A stretch of DNA of 64,000 nt from contig OY783191.1 of assembly GCA_963678675.1 (NCBI GenBank), forward strand, positions 15,033,096-15,097,095, written 5' to 3'. A program made the position numbers and the translations under genes. The notes beneath the pieces are model-generated. The model saw only the letters and a list, made by a program, of their open reading frames with translations. It had not been told where the DNA came from and ran no database searches. This DNA is from Xiphydria camelus (Eukaryota > Arthropoda > Insecta > Hymenoptera > Xiphydriidae). Shown one piece after another: positions 23,703 to 35,279 of this stretch; position 1 is the first letter of the stretch, and every line of letters begins with the position of its first letter.

Positions 23703-24346
23703 CTCATAATTATGACAATAATGGTACTCCGTGAAAAAATGTTTTATACAAAGTTGTTTCTTACACCAAGCACACGTAATAACGGCAATATCGCCACATA
23801 TCGTACATCCAATTCAATACCGCCACAAGTGTAAATTATATAATTTTGAATAAGAAGGAAATAAAACAATGCTAGATCGAAATTCATAGGGCCATATATG
23901 CAAATATGGCATATTTTAAAACTTAACCACTTGTGGCTGTATTTCTTTTCAAAGTCCAATATGATGGCACTGCAATAATCGCCATAAAATAAAAAATTTT
24001 AATTTTGCAGTTATGGCGGTATTGAACTGGATGTACGATATGTGGCATGGTGGTTCCGAGTCCTGTGCATAACACAATTCTACAGGATGTTCAAATTCAG
24101 GAGGTCTCGTGTCTACATATCCACTCTTGTACCACGAATATTTAATGAAGTTAGTAAACCGTGGCGAAGAAAACTGATTATGAGTAAGGATTGAAGTTTT
24201 AGAATATTATCTCTCGAATGAAGGTTAATGTCGTAATTGAAAAGAGTGACAATATCTGAAAACCTCCTTACAAAATTCTTCCACATTCGAAATCCGTATA
24301 CGTCCATCGGTTGAATTAGTCCGGTGGTGCGTTCTGGAATCGTCAT
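23703..24346 (-). pseudogene. DDE transposase 3' fragment, left-arm copy
   Basis: Minus-strand copy starting TIPERTTGLIQPMDVYGFRM, homologous to 24535-24942 on the plus strand. Its frame is lost after about 70 residues (a deletion near 24170), and its Cys-rich tail is split by the MITE at 23801-24038. Confidence 0.75.
23801..24038. mobile_element. TA-inserting MITE, 238 bp, TCGTACATCC ends
   Basis: Ends TCGTACATCCAATTCAATAC and the reverse complement, flanked by TA (23799-23800 and 24039-24040). The right palindrome arm has the same site uninterrupted (cacatatgtggc near 24838), so both element and target duplication are certain. Confidence 0.85.
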
Positions 24347-24348
24347 TT

Positions 24349-24942
24349 ATATTAGATGTATACTTCATGGCTTTCAAATATGGGGAACTTACAACCGATC
24401 TCATGAAAACATGGCTGCAAGAAGTTTACTTCCCTAACACTGGACCTTCAAGCGTCTTACTGTTGGACTCTTGGAGTGGACAATGAGAGCGAAATGTTCG
24501 AGAAGCTACACCAGAAGACAAGGCAATAATATTAATGACGATTCCAGAAAACACCACCGGACTAATTCAACCGTTAAACGTATACGGATTTCGAATGTGG
24601 AAGAGTTTTGTAAGGAGGTTTTCAGATATTGTCACTCTTTTCAATTACGACATTAACCTTCATTCGAGAGATAATATTCTAAAACTTCAATCCCTTACTC
24701 ATAATCAGTTTTCTTCGCCACGGTTTACTAACTTCATTAAATATTCGTGGTACAGGAGTGGATATGTAGATACGAGACCTGAATTTGAACATCCTGTAGA
24801 ATTTTGTTATGCACAGGACTCGGAACCACGATGCCACATATGTGGCGATATTGCCGTTATTACGTGTGCTTGGTGTAAGAAACAACTTTGTATAAAACAT
24901 TTTTTCACGGAGTACCATTATTGTCATACTTATGAGGCATAG
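24349..24942 (+). pseudogene. pogo/mariner-like DDE transposase, C-terminal half
   Basis: Open frame from about 24349 with one TGA (24484-24486). It reads VLLLDSWSGQ (expected second catalytic aspartate), then TIPENTTGLIQPLNVYGFRM, where relatives have QPLD and this copy has QPLN, so the third acidic residue appears lost; the left arm keeps QPMD. A C-terminal Cys/His-rich tail follows (CHICGD...CAWCKKQLCIKHFF). The N-terminal DNA-binding domain and first aspartate are absent. It is dead. Exact superfamily within Tc1/mariner/pogo is inferred from motif layout. Confidence 0.7.
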
Positions 24943-25499
24943 AAAGTTGAACTTTATTAAATGAAAGAAAAGTGGCACTAAAATACATAGAAGTAATAAC
25001 CCCCGACCTATCCTATCACTGCCATTGGTAGCCCGCTCAAATATAAAAGTTAGAAATTTGGAAAACTGTGTAGGAGGGAAATATATTTTGTTATACACAT
25101 GGTTGAATTTGTAATACAATTTCCTACATTTTTGTCCATATGACTAAATCGATATTTCGAAAAATTAGATTAAAAAAAATTTTTTTTGGAAAAATAATGC
25201 GTTTATCCAAAATCTGTTTAAGGCATTTTATTACACTGAAAAAAACGAAACAAAGCGTACACTAAAATTTGTCATCTATCTCGCTTCGTTTCGGAAATAA
25301 CTCGAAGGGGGTGAAAGTTCGGGGGTCCATTTCACCCCCTTAACCTAAAATTGGGCAGCTATAAAAAAATAGGGGTCTCTTATTTTTCGATCAACTTTAA
25401 ATTTATGAAGTTTGATCAAGATCGGAAGCGGCGGCCTCGAAACGTTTCCTTGTAAGATGCGTGCACGCAAAGATAAGAGCGAGTTCGAGAAAGGGGCCC

Positions 25500-25620
25500 C
25501 AGCGAGGAAGTTAGAAATACCCGTCGTTGCAGTGGCCGCAATAAACTGCTATTTCCGGCAGAGGCAAGCGCGGGTACGTACCCCGATGCCACTACTTTCT
25601 CCACCACTATTTTCCACCAC
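25500..25620. repeat. Dispersed repeat shared with 20868-20990
   Basis: aggaagttagaaatac and cgcaataaactgctatttc plus gggtacgtacc are shared in order with the segment inside the 20744-21547 element. Confidence 0.6.
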
Positions 25621-25649
25621 TTACGCATAAGTTTTCTCAACCCCCACCA

Positions 25650-25845
25650 CTCATTGTAACCACTTATTAAACAGGGAAGAACCTAAATTTTTATAAAAAT
25701 TATAAAAGTTTCATTGTGAACTTAACTTTAACCTGACTCTTGGCGAATATTCTATAAATAACGAATGATTATATATCAAAATAACTACTGTTTTGAAAAA
25801 GAAAATATCAAATTATTTTAAAAAATTTAATGAGAACCTTCGAGA
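25650..25845. repeat. Repeat copy that is the empty site of the piggyBac MITE
   Basis: Matches 22500-22549 plus 22936-23045. A further copy of its right part lies in reverse at 63895-63965 and a partial one at 45585-45635 (tatttgatattttctttttcaaaac). Confidence 0.75.
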
Positions 25846-25905
25846 GCAGTCACTGCCATGTCCGGTTTCTATATATATGATGGAGTCGACAAACATCACT
25901 CGAGG

Positions 25906-26035
25906 AGTCTGTGGCTCAATTGGTAGAATACGAAAGCATTCCCAGTTTCGAAGCATCTCGTCCTAAAGAGCGCAGGTTCGAATCCCGGTAGGGCACGAAA
26001 AAAAACCGGCATCACTAGGCGGGTAAAATCACTGT
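25906..26035 (+). mobile_element. tRNA-derived SINE, copy 1
   Basis: Contains a pol III A box (TGGCTCAATTGGTAGAA) and B box (GGTTCGAATCCC), then a body with an A run and aaccggca...ctaggcggg. The region between the boxes is too long and the acceptor strands do not pair, so it is not a tRNA gene. A minus-strand relative lies at 60915-61068 with the same head and body. Confidence 0.6.
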
Positions 26036-26488
26036 GTGCGTTCCCTTTTTGCAAAATCTATATACCGACAATAATTTTGAAAGCGCACCGCGTGACTTCA
26101 CAGTGCTCTTGTAGTGACGAATCACTGTGCAGTCACAGTAACCTTACTCGCCATTTCCACTACGTGTCGCCACTGTGACGTCCGCGGGGGCACGCACGAT
26201 AATACCCCGATAGCAAAGTGGAGCCACCGTGGCAGCACTGTGACCGCACGCGGTGCATTTAGAATTTAGCCCGGTGCTACCAAAGTACATATCCAGTCTG
26301 CAGGTACTGTACCTGCACGCGGTGCCAACACTACGTGCAGGCACCGTAACAGCACAGTGTTTGATCAAATACATATAAGGTGAACTTTAGGAAAAGGAAA
26401 TGCACGCGGTGACGGCACAGTGCTTACACTGTGATGACATTGCTGGCATTGTTGTGAATGTATACTATTTTTTATTTTAGGTTAGGTA
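26035..26488. repeat. CACTGTG-family element, left flank of the pogo insertion
   Basis: Carries the CCCCGATAGCAAAGTGG end motif near 26206 and many CACTGTG/CACGCGGTG motifs. Reappears inverted at about 43161-43445, where it is joined directly to the sequence found here after 29534. Confidence 0.75.
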
Positions 26489-26994
26489 CCGTAAAAGGGG
26501 GCTTCTTTGCGACTAGCGGGGTAACTTTGTGACGAGTGTCCGATCTTGCTTAATTAGAATCTCGCGCTGCGACCGTAAGCCATAGACCAACGAGAATTGC
26601 AGCATATTGCCGCGCACGGTTGCGCGCCACCTAGCGGTCAAGAGCTGAAGTTCCTGCGCACTGCTTCGGTTTGCCTGGTGATTCTGCGCGAAATTGCCGA
26701 TGTGATTGTTGGAAGAAAAGCTGCGGAACTTTACCCCGTAAGAGTGGATTATTAGGTACTATTTTACGGATAAAAGAGGTAAATACTCTTGTACATTAAT
26801 GTGTTCTCTACAACATACTGTAAAATCAAGTAAGTATGATGTATGGTGTCCGAACTGCAGGTGAATTTGTAAAAAGTCGGTACTTTGCGGGATAACTTTG
26901 TGACGGTGCTCTTTTGTCACAAAGTAACCCCGTAGCACTTAAATTTACGTTTATCTTATATCTGCTATTTCAGTGTAGACGTGGATTATTTAAC

Positions 26995-29129
26995 ATGCCG
27001 AGAACGTATGTTAGAAAACTAGGTGCTCGGCCCTATAGGAATTACTCCGACGAGAGTCTGCAGAAGGCCGTGGATTTAGTATTAAATAAAACGCTGACTC
27101 TCAGAGAGGCATCTGCGAAGTAAGTCCTTGTTACATCTGTTAAATTTGAAAATTCACCAGTACTGGTAGTAGATATCTTGCCAGATCCTAGTCGGTACTT
27201 ATTTTATTAATAATTAATCCTTAATAATTTTTTTTTCAGGTACAATATTCATCGCAATACAATTTGGCTGAAAACCAAGGAAAAGAGAGCTTACCCCGGT
27301 ACGTCGGGAGGAACCAAAAAGGAGAAATGTCCTGGACATCCACCTGTGTTTTTGGCTGAAGAGGAGGAAATGTTTGTAGCTCACGCCGTCGCTATGTCTT
27401 CATATGGTTTCCCCCTCACCACATTTGACTTGAGATGCGTAGTCAAGGCATATCTGGACCGCACCGGCCGCATAGTTAAATGCTTCCAAAACAACTTCCC
27501 AGGAAGGAACTGGGCAGAATCCTCCATGAAGCGTCACAAGGAGCACATTTCTTCAAGAATTTCAAAAAACATTTCTTTTGCAAGATCCTTGAACGACGCT
27601 GAAGTAATCGACATGTTTTTTGCAAATTTAAAAGAGGAACTTGTAGGCGTCCCACCAGAGAACATCTGGAATTTCGACGAAACCAATTTGGTCGATAATC
27701 CTGGAGCCGTCAAAACTATAACGAAGAGAGGAACAAAATACCCAGAGCATATCCTGAATGCAACTAAAGCTTGCACTTCCATAATGATGTGTGGAAGTGC
27801 AGCAGGAGAATTAGCGCCATTGTACGTAAATTACAAAGCTGAGAATATGTAGTCTACGTGGACATTGGGTGGACCCAAAGATACTCGGTACAACCGGACT
27901 AAGTCCGGATGGTTTGATCACCAGGTCTTTGAGGATTGGTTTGTGGCGACGATGTTGCTGATTTTAAAAAGACAAGAGGGCGTTAAGGTGATCATTGGGG
28001 ACAACTTGAGCTCCCATATAAGCCTGGAAGTTCTCCGACTTTGTGAAAAATATATCATTAAATTCATCGCCCTACCACCCATTTCGACCCATTTGCTGCA
28101 ACCTTTAGATGTAGCTGTTTTTCGAGCATTGAAGGCCCAGTGGAGAAAAATTCTATTAGAATGAAAGCTTACCTCTGGCAGATGTACTACAGTTCCTAAG
28201 GATGAGTTCCCGACATTGTTAAAAAAGCTTACGGAAGGTATAGAAAAAAGTATACCGCAGAATCTGATCTCAGGCTTCAGGAAGACTGGAATTTATCCTT
28301 TAAACAAGAATGAAGTCTTGAATCGGCTTCCATCCGCAGTTTTGGAGAGCAGCTTGAGTTCAATGTCATCCAACATGGGAGAAGTCTTTTTGGAAACACT
28401 CGAAAAGAGGCGCGAAGAGATCACTAAACCTCGAGTGGTCAGAAGAAAGAAGCGAGTTAACGTACCCCCAGGGAAGAGCATTAGTACATCTGACGTCGTC
28501 GATAAAGAGAACAGCGCTACCGGTGGTCAGAAGAGGGGAAGGCCCCGGGGTAGGAAGGAACGCCCGAAGAAAAGGCAGCCTGTAGGCCTATTCTGTAACT
28601 CGTTACGACCCGTAACGACGGTTGTCGTTAGTATTGGTCCAATCAGGATCAAGTATTCCGTTGTGGTGGGGGTCCTGATTGGACTAATGCTAACGACAAC
28701 CGTCGTTACGGGTCGTAACGAGTTACAGAATAGGCCTACTGAGCCGGAAAGTGACGACGAAAGTGATACTTCACTGCAAGTTATTCACTGCGGGAGTCCA
28801 GCTTAAGTTCCTTGGAAAGAGACGCGTTTTCGGATCCAGACGAAGATCAGTCTGCACCACCCATAGTTCCTGGCGATGACGCTCATGTCTCTTATAATGT
28901 AGACGAGTACGTCGTGGTAAACTTCGAGAACGAGCTGTATCCCGGTCAAGTCACGGAAGTAACACCTGAGGGCTACATTGTCTCCGTCATGGAGAAAACA
29001 AAGAAGAGCTGGAAATGGCCAACACCAAAGCACGCCATCCTTTATTCAAAAGAAAAAGTGCTCTTCAGGATCGAACCGCCGACGAAAATCAGCAGAAGGG
29101 GATTGTTATATATCTCCGAACTGGACTAA
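26995..29129 (+). pseudogene. pogo-like DDE transposase gene, two exons, broken
   Basis: Exon 1 (26995-27119) starts MPRTYVRKLGARPYRNYSDE and holds the helix-turn-helix DNA-binding region. An intron of about 120 bp (GTAAGT...TTTTTTTTCAG) leads to exon 2 from 27240, completing the lysine codon and continuing YNIHRNTIWLKTKEK. The catalytic aspartates are in IWNFDETNL, VIIGDNLSSH and HLLQPLDVAVF, all present. Breaks: TAG at 27850-27852, TGA at 28162-28164, a MITE at 28585-28736, and a frame change near 28790 before a C-terminal part (VPGDDAHVSYNVDEYVVV...). A likely 5' UTR intron acceptor lies just upstream at 26973. It moved its own element by cut and paste; this copy cannot. Confidence 0.92.
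28585..28736. mobile_element. MITE inserted in the pogo transposase gene, 152 bp
   Basis: A near-perfect palindrome with ends GGCCTATTCTGTAACTCGTT and the reverse complement, flanked by TA (28583-28584, 28737-28738). Its centre carries the caatcaggatcaagtattcc core of the small MITE family at 14041 and 23100. The insertion happens to be open in the gene's frame. Confidence 0.85.
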
Positions 29130-29533
29130 CCTGTCGCTAGAACCTCGTTAGACTCCCTACTACAGAGCCGGTATACCTCATTTTCAGCTCAAAAGTATTG
29201 CGTTATTTTTACCTTAACAAAGTTTTCACATCGTATTGTGTATTTCATAAGTCTTAATAAACTCTTTATGGGATTACATAGTGATAGTTACTTATCCCAT
29301 GCAATTTAAGCCGAAAACTGACTTGTCACAAAGTAACCCCGCACTATGAGGTAACATTGTGACAGCTATAAACGGAAATTCCCACGTGACTGTTTCGATA
29401 TATACTACACACAATTATTTAGAAGAAAGATACAGCTACTCAAAATACTTAGTAATGCCTGTTTGCGAAACGCATGTTAAAGAGACACCGGAAAAAACTT
29501 CAAAAGTTGTCACAAAGAAGCCCCCCTTTACGG

Positions 29534-30760
29534 TACTTAATTTTTAAAAATTATTGACAATCGTTAAATGCTTTTCAAAGTTATATTTTCTTTTATTTAT
29601 GAAACAATAAACTTTGGTTACTCCATACAGGTTTTTTACATAGAAAGTTTTGTAATGAATAGGTTAAAATAGGGGAGAAATAGGTTAAGTACAAAAGTTT
29701 AATGTTAATAAAATTGCAAGTATAATGATATTGCAAATTTACGAAGAGACTATTTTGGAAAGAATTGAGAATTCTTCAAAAGCTTTCTCTTATTGAATTC
29801 TCATGAACTCAACGATTTTCACAATATTCGCAATTTTCAAAGTATGTAATTGCTGTATTTAACCTATTTTTTTCATTCATTTTCCACAATTAAACATATA
29901 TACAATTAAAAAATGGGTCATTTGAATGTCTGTCTTATACTAGAGATAATGTTAATAATTTCACACATTTTAAACTTCAATTTTCGTACATTACAGTGTA
30001 TTCACTGCAAAAGTTAACACAATATCTGTGTTCGCATACTCCTCGCACACATCTTTCCTTTTACCTATCACATTGCCTAGTTTTGATCATTTGTTTAATT
30101 GTAAGAAGAAATTTCCATTAAAATACTTTTACTTAATGTGGAAGTCCAATTTAGACTTTGCTAAATGTATACTCATTAATTATATAGAAATATTATACTT
30201 ATACTTTTGCACTTCAGTCTCTTATTTCGGAAACTTAGACTTTATAAATTAGTGAACAATATAAATTCTTTCCTCATTTTTCTTAAAGCTAGTAAATTCT
30301 ATAGAACTGTAATGAAATTATAAAACTGTGAAATCAGTCTCGAGAAATATGGTAGATGTCATTGTTACACCTCTGAAAACTTTTCCCCTGTCTAATTAAA
30401 CTATAAATAACCTTCAGAATGATAAAAATTATCACAATACTTTTAAGATTAATATCACATCACACTTCATTAAAGGCAAGGAAAACTATTCTGTCATCAT
30501 TGGCTTTGAGTGTGTTTTCTTGTATCATCATACGTTATGAATTATTTCTTGCAAGAATCATTGAAATACATACTGTTATACGAATGTAACTATAATGCAA
30601 ACAATAGAACAAATGTGGATGTCGTCAAAGCTATGGTGATCGAGAGATGTAATATGTTTCTCCCTATGTTGATCATTTTTGGAGTTCAACATTACAGAAT
30701 TTTTGAAAATTTGATGAGACTAACGGTGTAGGCAATAGATCCTATTGGTAGTAATAGTAC
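29534..30760. repeat. Right flank of the pogo insertion, duplicated inverted at 42290-43160
   Basis: Sequence from the right TA onward (acttaattttt...gaaacaataaactttgg) runs parallel to the inverted copy. About 420 bp near 30050-30470 and a stretch around 29840-29990 have no counterpart there. No gene recognised; the 30510-30731 frame is mirrored in the other copies as DNA. Confidence 0.75.
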
Positions 30761-30779
30761 AGTAAATCCAGGCCCAATT

Positions 30780-30974
30780 TGCATGTGCATCTGTAAATTA
30801 ATCCTATACAATGAGCTTCGCCCACTCCTGACCGTTAAGGACCTCGACTGGGAAATAACGAGGATTTGTGAGGAGACCTCCCTGGAAGCGATCAAAAATA
30901 CGGTCTCAGCATTTTACGACTGCTTGGGTTATTGCTTGGCTAAGCTGAGGAATCATTTTGAACATCTCCTGTAA
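30780..30974 (+). pseudogene. Possible Tc1/Tc3-type transposase C-terminus
   Basis: The frame ends WEITRICEETSLEAIKNTVS ... LRNHFEHLL and stop, which resembles the last helix and HFEHL tail of Tc3-like transposases. The catalytic domain is not visible upstream. The match rests on a short tail only. Confidence 0.35.
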
Positions 30975-30999
30975 AGATGAAGCAGCGGTAAGTTTTCCA

Positions 31000-31800
31000 C
31001 AAAATGTCATGATATGAAAAGGATTTGCTTACATTCGTGGTATCGTTTTGGATAATTTTATTAACCTTTCACGGTCTTCTTGATGTTACAGCTTTTCGTG
31101 TCCTCCGGGGGAGTTGATGCTTGTTGTTGAAAGACAGAGTGAAACGAGGGAGGATTTCAGTCAGGAGCAATCCAACAGCATACTACGGGAGGTACCAACC
31201 CAGGGCTCGTATAAAACACCCGATCAGGTTGCTGATCACAGGCACACTTGCGAAACACGAAGTCATTCACCATGGTCCTGGTTATCGAGGTTTGCTGAAA
31301 TATTCAATCATGTTGGTTACCGGATGATAATGTCAGTCGTACTGGTAAATAAATACCTGCGCTACATTCTTTTTCTGTATCAGTAATATCTTACGTTCCA
31401 TTTATTTCTACCTCTTGAGCGGGATACCAGTCATCCTTCGTCTTTAGCACATTTCTCCATGGAGGCTGATGCACATCGTCGAACTCTTCGGTCATCCATT
31501 TGTGTAGCGTCATCTTGCTTCGTCCATAGTCGTAGTCGTAGTCGTAGTTCCATAAAGAATTCATCACTTTCTCTGATTCTACGAGTAATTTTTGGAATAT
31601 GATTGCCTTTATAAAGTATAAAACAATTTAATGACTTCAAAACAATTTATTTTTGTTATTCCCCTCGATTTATCTTTACACTTACCCTACTCAACAATCC
31701 TGAGAACTGCCTAGCCATGGTAATCTTCCACGTCAGTTCACTTGTCTCTACAACTCGTTAATTATTTTAGATTTATCACGAGATTATCACCCTTCCTTCA
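31000..31800. other. No recognisable gene; short microsatellite
   Basis: A (GTAGTC)n tract at about 31527-31548. Open frames at 31114-31386 (plus) and 31431-31640 (minus) show no motif. Confidence 0.4.
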
Positions 31801-31905
31801 TTACTCCGATTTAACTAGATTTTTACTTTTTATTAACGAGCGCGTCCGAGGATCGAAATAAACGCGAGGGAAATATTTTATTAACTTTGAAAACCACGTT
31901 TTATT
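31800..31905. repeat. Short dispersed repeat, copy 2
   Basis: Second copy of the segment at 18455-18560 (gcgcgtccgaggatcgaaat). Confidence 0.6.
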
Positions 31906-31921
31906 TCCAAAAAATACAATT

Positions 31922-34883
31922 GAAGGGGTCAGTGCAAGAAGTGGCTAAGTCACAATTTCACGTTTTCAAGTTATTACTTGTCGAAAGTTTCTTTAGCTTC
32001 CCACATTTTTATGTATTCATTAGGACATTTAATTTTTTTTTCATGTAAAGTAGTACTAAAAATGATTGTAGAGATGTAAAAAACGTGGTCAAAAACTTAT
32101 ATCAGTAAGGAAGAAAAATGTTTTAAAATTTGGACTTAACCACTTCTTGAGCAAAAATGGAGAAATATTGAAATACATTAGCGTAAAAACATATTAGTTT
32201 TTTTTTATTCAATAGTTTGGGTATTTACACTGCTTTTGGAATAGTAGGCAGTAGAAAAAAACGTTAAACAGTAGTGTAGGAAAGAATATAACGTATTAAA
32301 AAAACATTTTACAACATATTTTTCTTCAGTATTTAGCGTGCCTAAATACAATACTTCCAACAAAAACAACTTTCTTAAAGAATGTGTAATGAATGAACAT
32401 GGAAAGGATAGGTACTATTCTTGAAACTATTCATAAATGTCGGCGTCACTCTCCACATTTTCCTCGTCATTTCCAGTGTCATTACGACTGGGGGTAACCT
32501 CATTTACAGCATTAATGAGAGTCCTGTTATAAAATTCGGTATTTCCGAAAGTAACCAGCTTCAGAAGTTTTAGTACAGACTGAAATTTCTTGGCTTTTAT
32601 TTTTAAATAACTATCACCATAAGCCAATCTAGGCGCTGCATTAATTTTTCTGTTCATACCAACTTTATAAACGGGCATATCCCTGCAATATCATGTCATG
32701 GTGTCTCTAGCACTTACAGGCTTTCCGGTTTCAAAACTGACGAATCGAGTTTTGAAAATACCTTGTACAGTCGCCCTGACGTATGGTTCAACCCACAGTT
32801 TGAAATTTTTCACTTTAATAACTCTATCACCTGGAGCTCTAGCTCTCCGTTTGTTCTAAGACTGTGCTGAACAAATACTACGCCAAAGGGACTCTTTTTT
32901 CTGCATGACTTTATTAGTTCAACATAAGCCTCGGGGTTGTCAACCTTTTCCAGTTTTAGTCTTTTCTTCTCTATGGCACCAAAGTCTCTATCTATTGGCA
33001 TCATAGAATGTCCTGGTACTGGATACCACACTTCAATGTTAGCAAATGTGTTGTTATTACATAACTGATGTAAGTAACAAAAAAGTAAACGATTTTTATT
33101 TTGGCTAAAGACATTGTCACAAAATATTTTCAGTTTCTTCTGTTGAGGATGTTTGTAATTTCCAATATAATCGGATAAACAAGTTATAACCTCGTTTGGG
33201 ACTTTCAGAGCAAAATTCTCTGTGTAAATATACATTTTATTGTCTTATTTCTTGATAGATTATGAATTCCAAAAACGTGCAGCCATAACTGACTAATGTA
33301 ATATTCATCCTGTGCGATGATCACAGGCAATGGTAGGTTTTTTTCATAATCAAAACATATCACCATTTTTCCGATGGATCTGTCGATTTCTGAGCTTTGG
33401 ATAACTCACTTTTAAACACTTCTGCCCGCCGAAGATGAAGTTCCCTTTCTGTTTGAAGTCTTACTAAAGTTTGGTCACTAGATTCCATTTCGGCTTGCCT
33501 AATGTCAACAATAAACTTTGTACAGGTGTTGCAAATGTCCTTTCGGGGATTGCCAAAAGAAATGTTAAATTCCTCGTTAAACACCTTAGCAAACATTCAA
33601 TACGATATCTTGTTATTGGAATATTTTGTATTAAAATTATCATGTAGTTTTGCCACAGACAGGTTGGAATCGAGATATTTTCTGTTGCGACTGTCAGACC
33701 GTGTGTAGTGTGATTCTCGAGCCGGTAGTTCAGCAATAAATTTTCTAACCAAATTGAGAGATTCTGTAGGAGTTCTATTTGGTCTAGAAGCATGACGACC
33801 TCTGTTGTCTGGTGGGGGAGCTCCCGTTTTCACTTTCTTCTCTAGTCTAGATTTGAAAATTCCGTGCACAGCTAAAAAGGCCTTCTGACATAAAACTTTT
33901 TTCCCATTGTCGGTAGATAAATAAAGCTTGTACGGACTTTTGATGTTTCTTTGTTACGCGGGCGAGCTCGGGATTTTTCAACTTTTTTAATACAGCCTTG
34001 CAAGTAAATTGTCTGCTCAGCATGCGTAGCTAGTGAACAATATCTTTCAAAAATATCTGTCTGCTCCAAAATAGCAAGCTTATTGTTAGTGCTACATTTA
34101 CACCTACAGCTACCAATTTCACGACGTTCATTTTTTCCAATAAAACGCCTCTGTTGCTTTACTTTTCTTGCCAATTTTTCTGGACAACGGAGTCTTTTTT
34201 TGCCTCTTGATATACTAGATACGTCCTCGATAATGGCCTGGACGGGAGCTGTAGAACCATCTATATTTGGTACATTTTCGCGGTCACTACTACATTCTGA
34301 ACTAACCGCTTCAGTCACATTTTGTTTTAGTATCTTCCCAATTTTTTGTTATTTTTCTACCGCTATCTTCTTCTGGATCATACTCGCTTCCTGAAGTCCC
34401 TTCTTCACTCTGACTGCTCGAATCTGGGAGCCAAAAATAATATTATAACATAACCTCTAAATTAATCTACACGCTTTCTTTCATTTCTTCTATAAAAAAT
34501 AATATTAAAGACGCTCTTACCAGAATCCGACATTTCTATGGAAAAAAAGTCAAGTACGTGTGCCAATAATCGGAAATGTACGCATTCACCTAGCAACAAA
34601 TCTCTACTACAAAACACCAACTTCACTACTCTTCACTTTCCACGCGCGTCAATGTCAAAAAGTGGCCGTCCATGGACTTAGCTACTTATTGACACTTAGA
34701 CACTTCTTGCACTGAAATATCGACCCCTTACGGTTTATAAATATAGCTTTTCAAGCAGTTACCCACATCTTGTAACGAATTTAACATCACTAATCGATAG
34801 TACGTTTAAATGTAAGTAGATGGCACTGCATAACTCAATTTCATAAAAATGTGGACTTAGCCACTTCTTGCACTGACCCCTTC
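31922..34883 (-). mobile_element. Transposon with GGGGTCAGTG ends and DUF7869-like protein
   Basis: Inverted ends GAAGGGGTCAGTGCAAGAAG at both sides, followed by TGGCTAAGTC, and AATT directly outside each end (31918-31921, 34884-34887). AATT is its own reverse complement, so it may be a target duplication or the outermost part of the repeat. A single minus-strand gene fills the interior. A MITE at 44267-44503 has closely related ends and the same AATT flanks. Confidence 0.85.
32427..34533 (-). pseudogene. DUF7869-like transposon protein, broken
   Basis: Starts MSDSG at 34533, then an intron (GTAAGAGC...CTCCCAG) to about 34423. Recognisable blocks follow: a basic Cys-containing region, SRARPRNKETSKVRTSF, VCQKAFLAVHGI, PDNRGRHASRPNRTP, FGNPRKDICNTCTKF, CFDYEKNLPLPVIIAQDE, and the conserved core CDNVFSQNKNR...YPVPGHSMMPIDRDFGAIEK. 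That order is the one seen in DUF7869 proteins of insects, which I take to be the transposase because it is the only gene inside matching ends. It is split by frame changes (near 34320, 33870, 33596, 33236) and stops in the C-terminal part before an acidic tail ending at 32427. Confidence 0.75.
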
Positions 34884-34899
34884 AATTACTCCGATAAAT

Positions 34900-35270
34900 T
34901 CCACTTTGTAAAGACGCGTACCCACCACCCGCCATACTTTCTCATTTGCTAGGTTTTTACGCCCTACGGAACTTCTCTCGCGACGCTGACGATAGACAGA
35001 GCCAATCGTTCGTCGTCCTTGCGTCTCCGACCAATAGCGAACGTAGTTGCATACGCGACAGGTTACCTTTTTTCTTGGCGTGCAAACTCAAATGGCCAAT
35101 GAAATAACGATTAGTATAAAACGAAAAAACTTTTCTAGTGTAAAATTGATTGGCAATCATAATAATTATGGATTACGGTAAAATGTGTAAGTAATTAATA
35201 AAAAACTATTAATTGCTCGCGAATTAGTGGGCCGCTATATTCAAAAATAAAATAGAGCAGTGGCGCCAGT
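34900..35270. other. No recognisable gene
   Basis: Spacer between a transposon and a palindrome; a 67-codon minus-strand frame has no motif. Confidence 0.5.
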
Positions 35271-35279
35271 AGTTCATTC

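Larger units (their letters stand above)
23201..25450. repeat. 2.2-kb palindrome carrying a DDE transposase fragment in each arm
   Basis: Left arm 23201-24346 and right arm 24535-25450 are inverted copies, sharing the transposase 3' end, its downstream region (ggggtgaaa...caccccctt) and the outer aaacgtttcgaggccgccg sequence. The axis segment 24349-24534 belongs only to the right copy. The left arm is longer because of a MITE at 23801-24038. Confidence 0.85.
26489..29533 (+). mobile_element. pogo/Tigger-like transposon, full length (3045 bp), inactivated
   Basis: Inverted ends CCGTAAAAGGGGGCTTCTTTG-like on the left and the reverse complement of CCGTAAAGGGGGGCTTCTTTG-like on the right, flanked by TA (26487-26488 and 29534-29535). 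The inverted duplicate of the flanks at 43161-43162 holds a single TA, proving the boundaries. GTCACAAAGTAACCCCG-type motifs recur inside both ends (near 26520, 26890, 26918, 29327, 29352, 29507) and are likely transposase binding sites. One transposase gene fills the middle. Confidence 0.95.
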
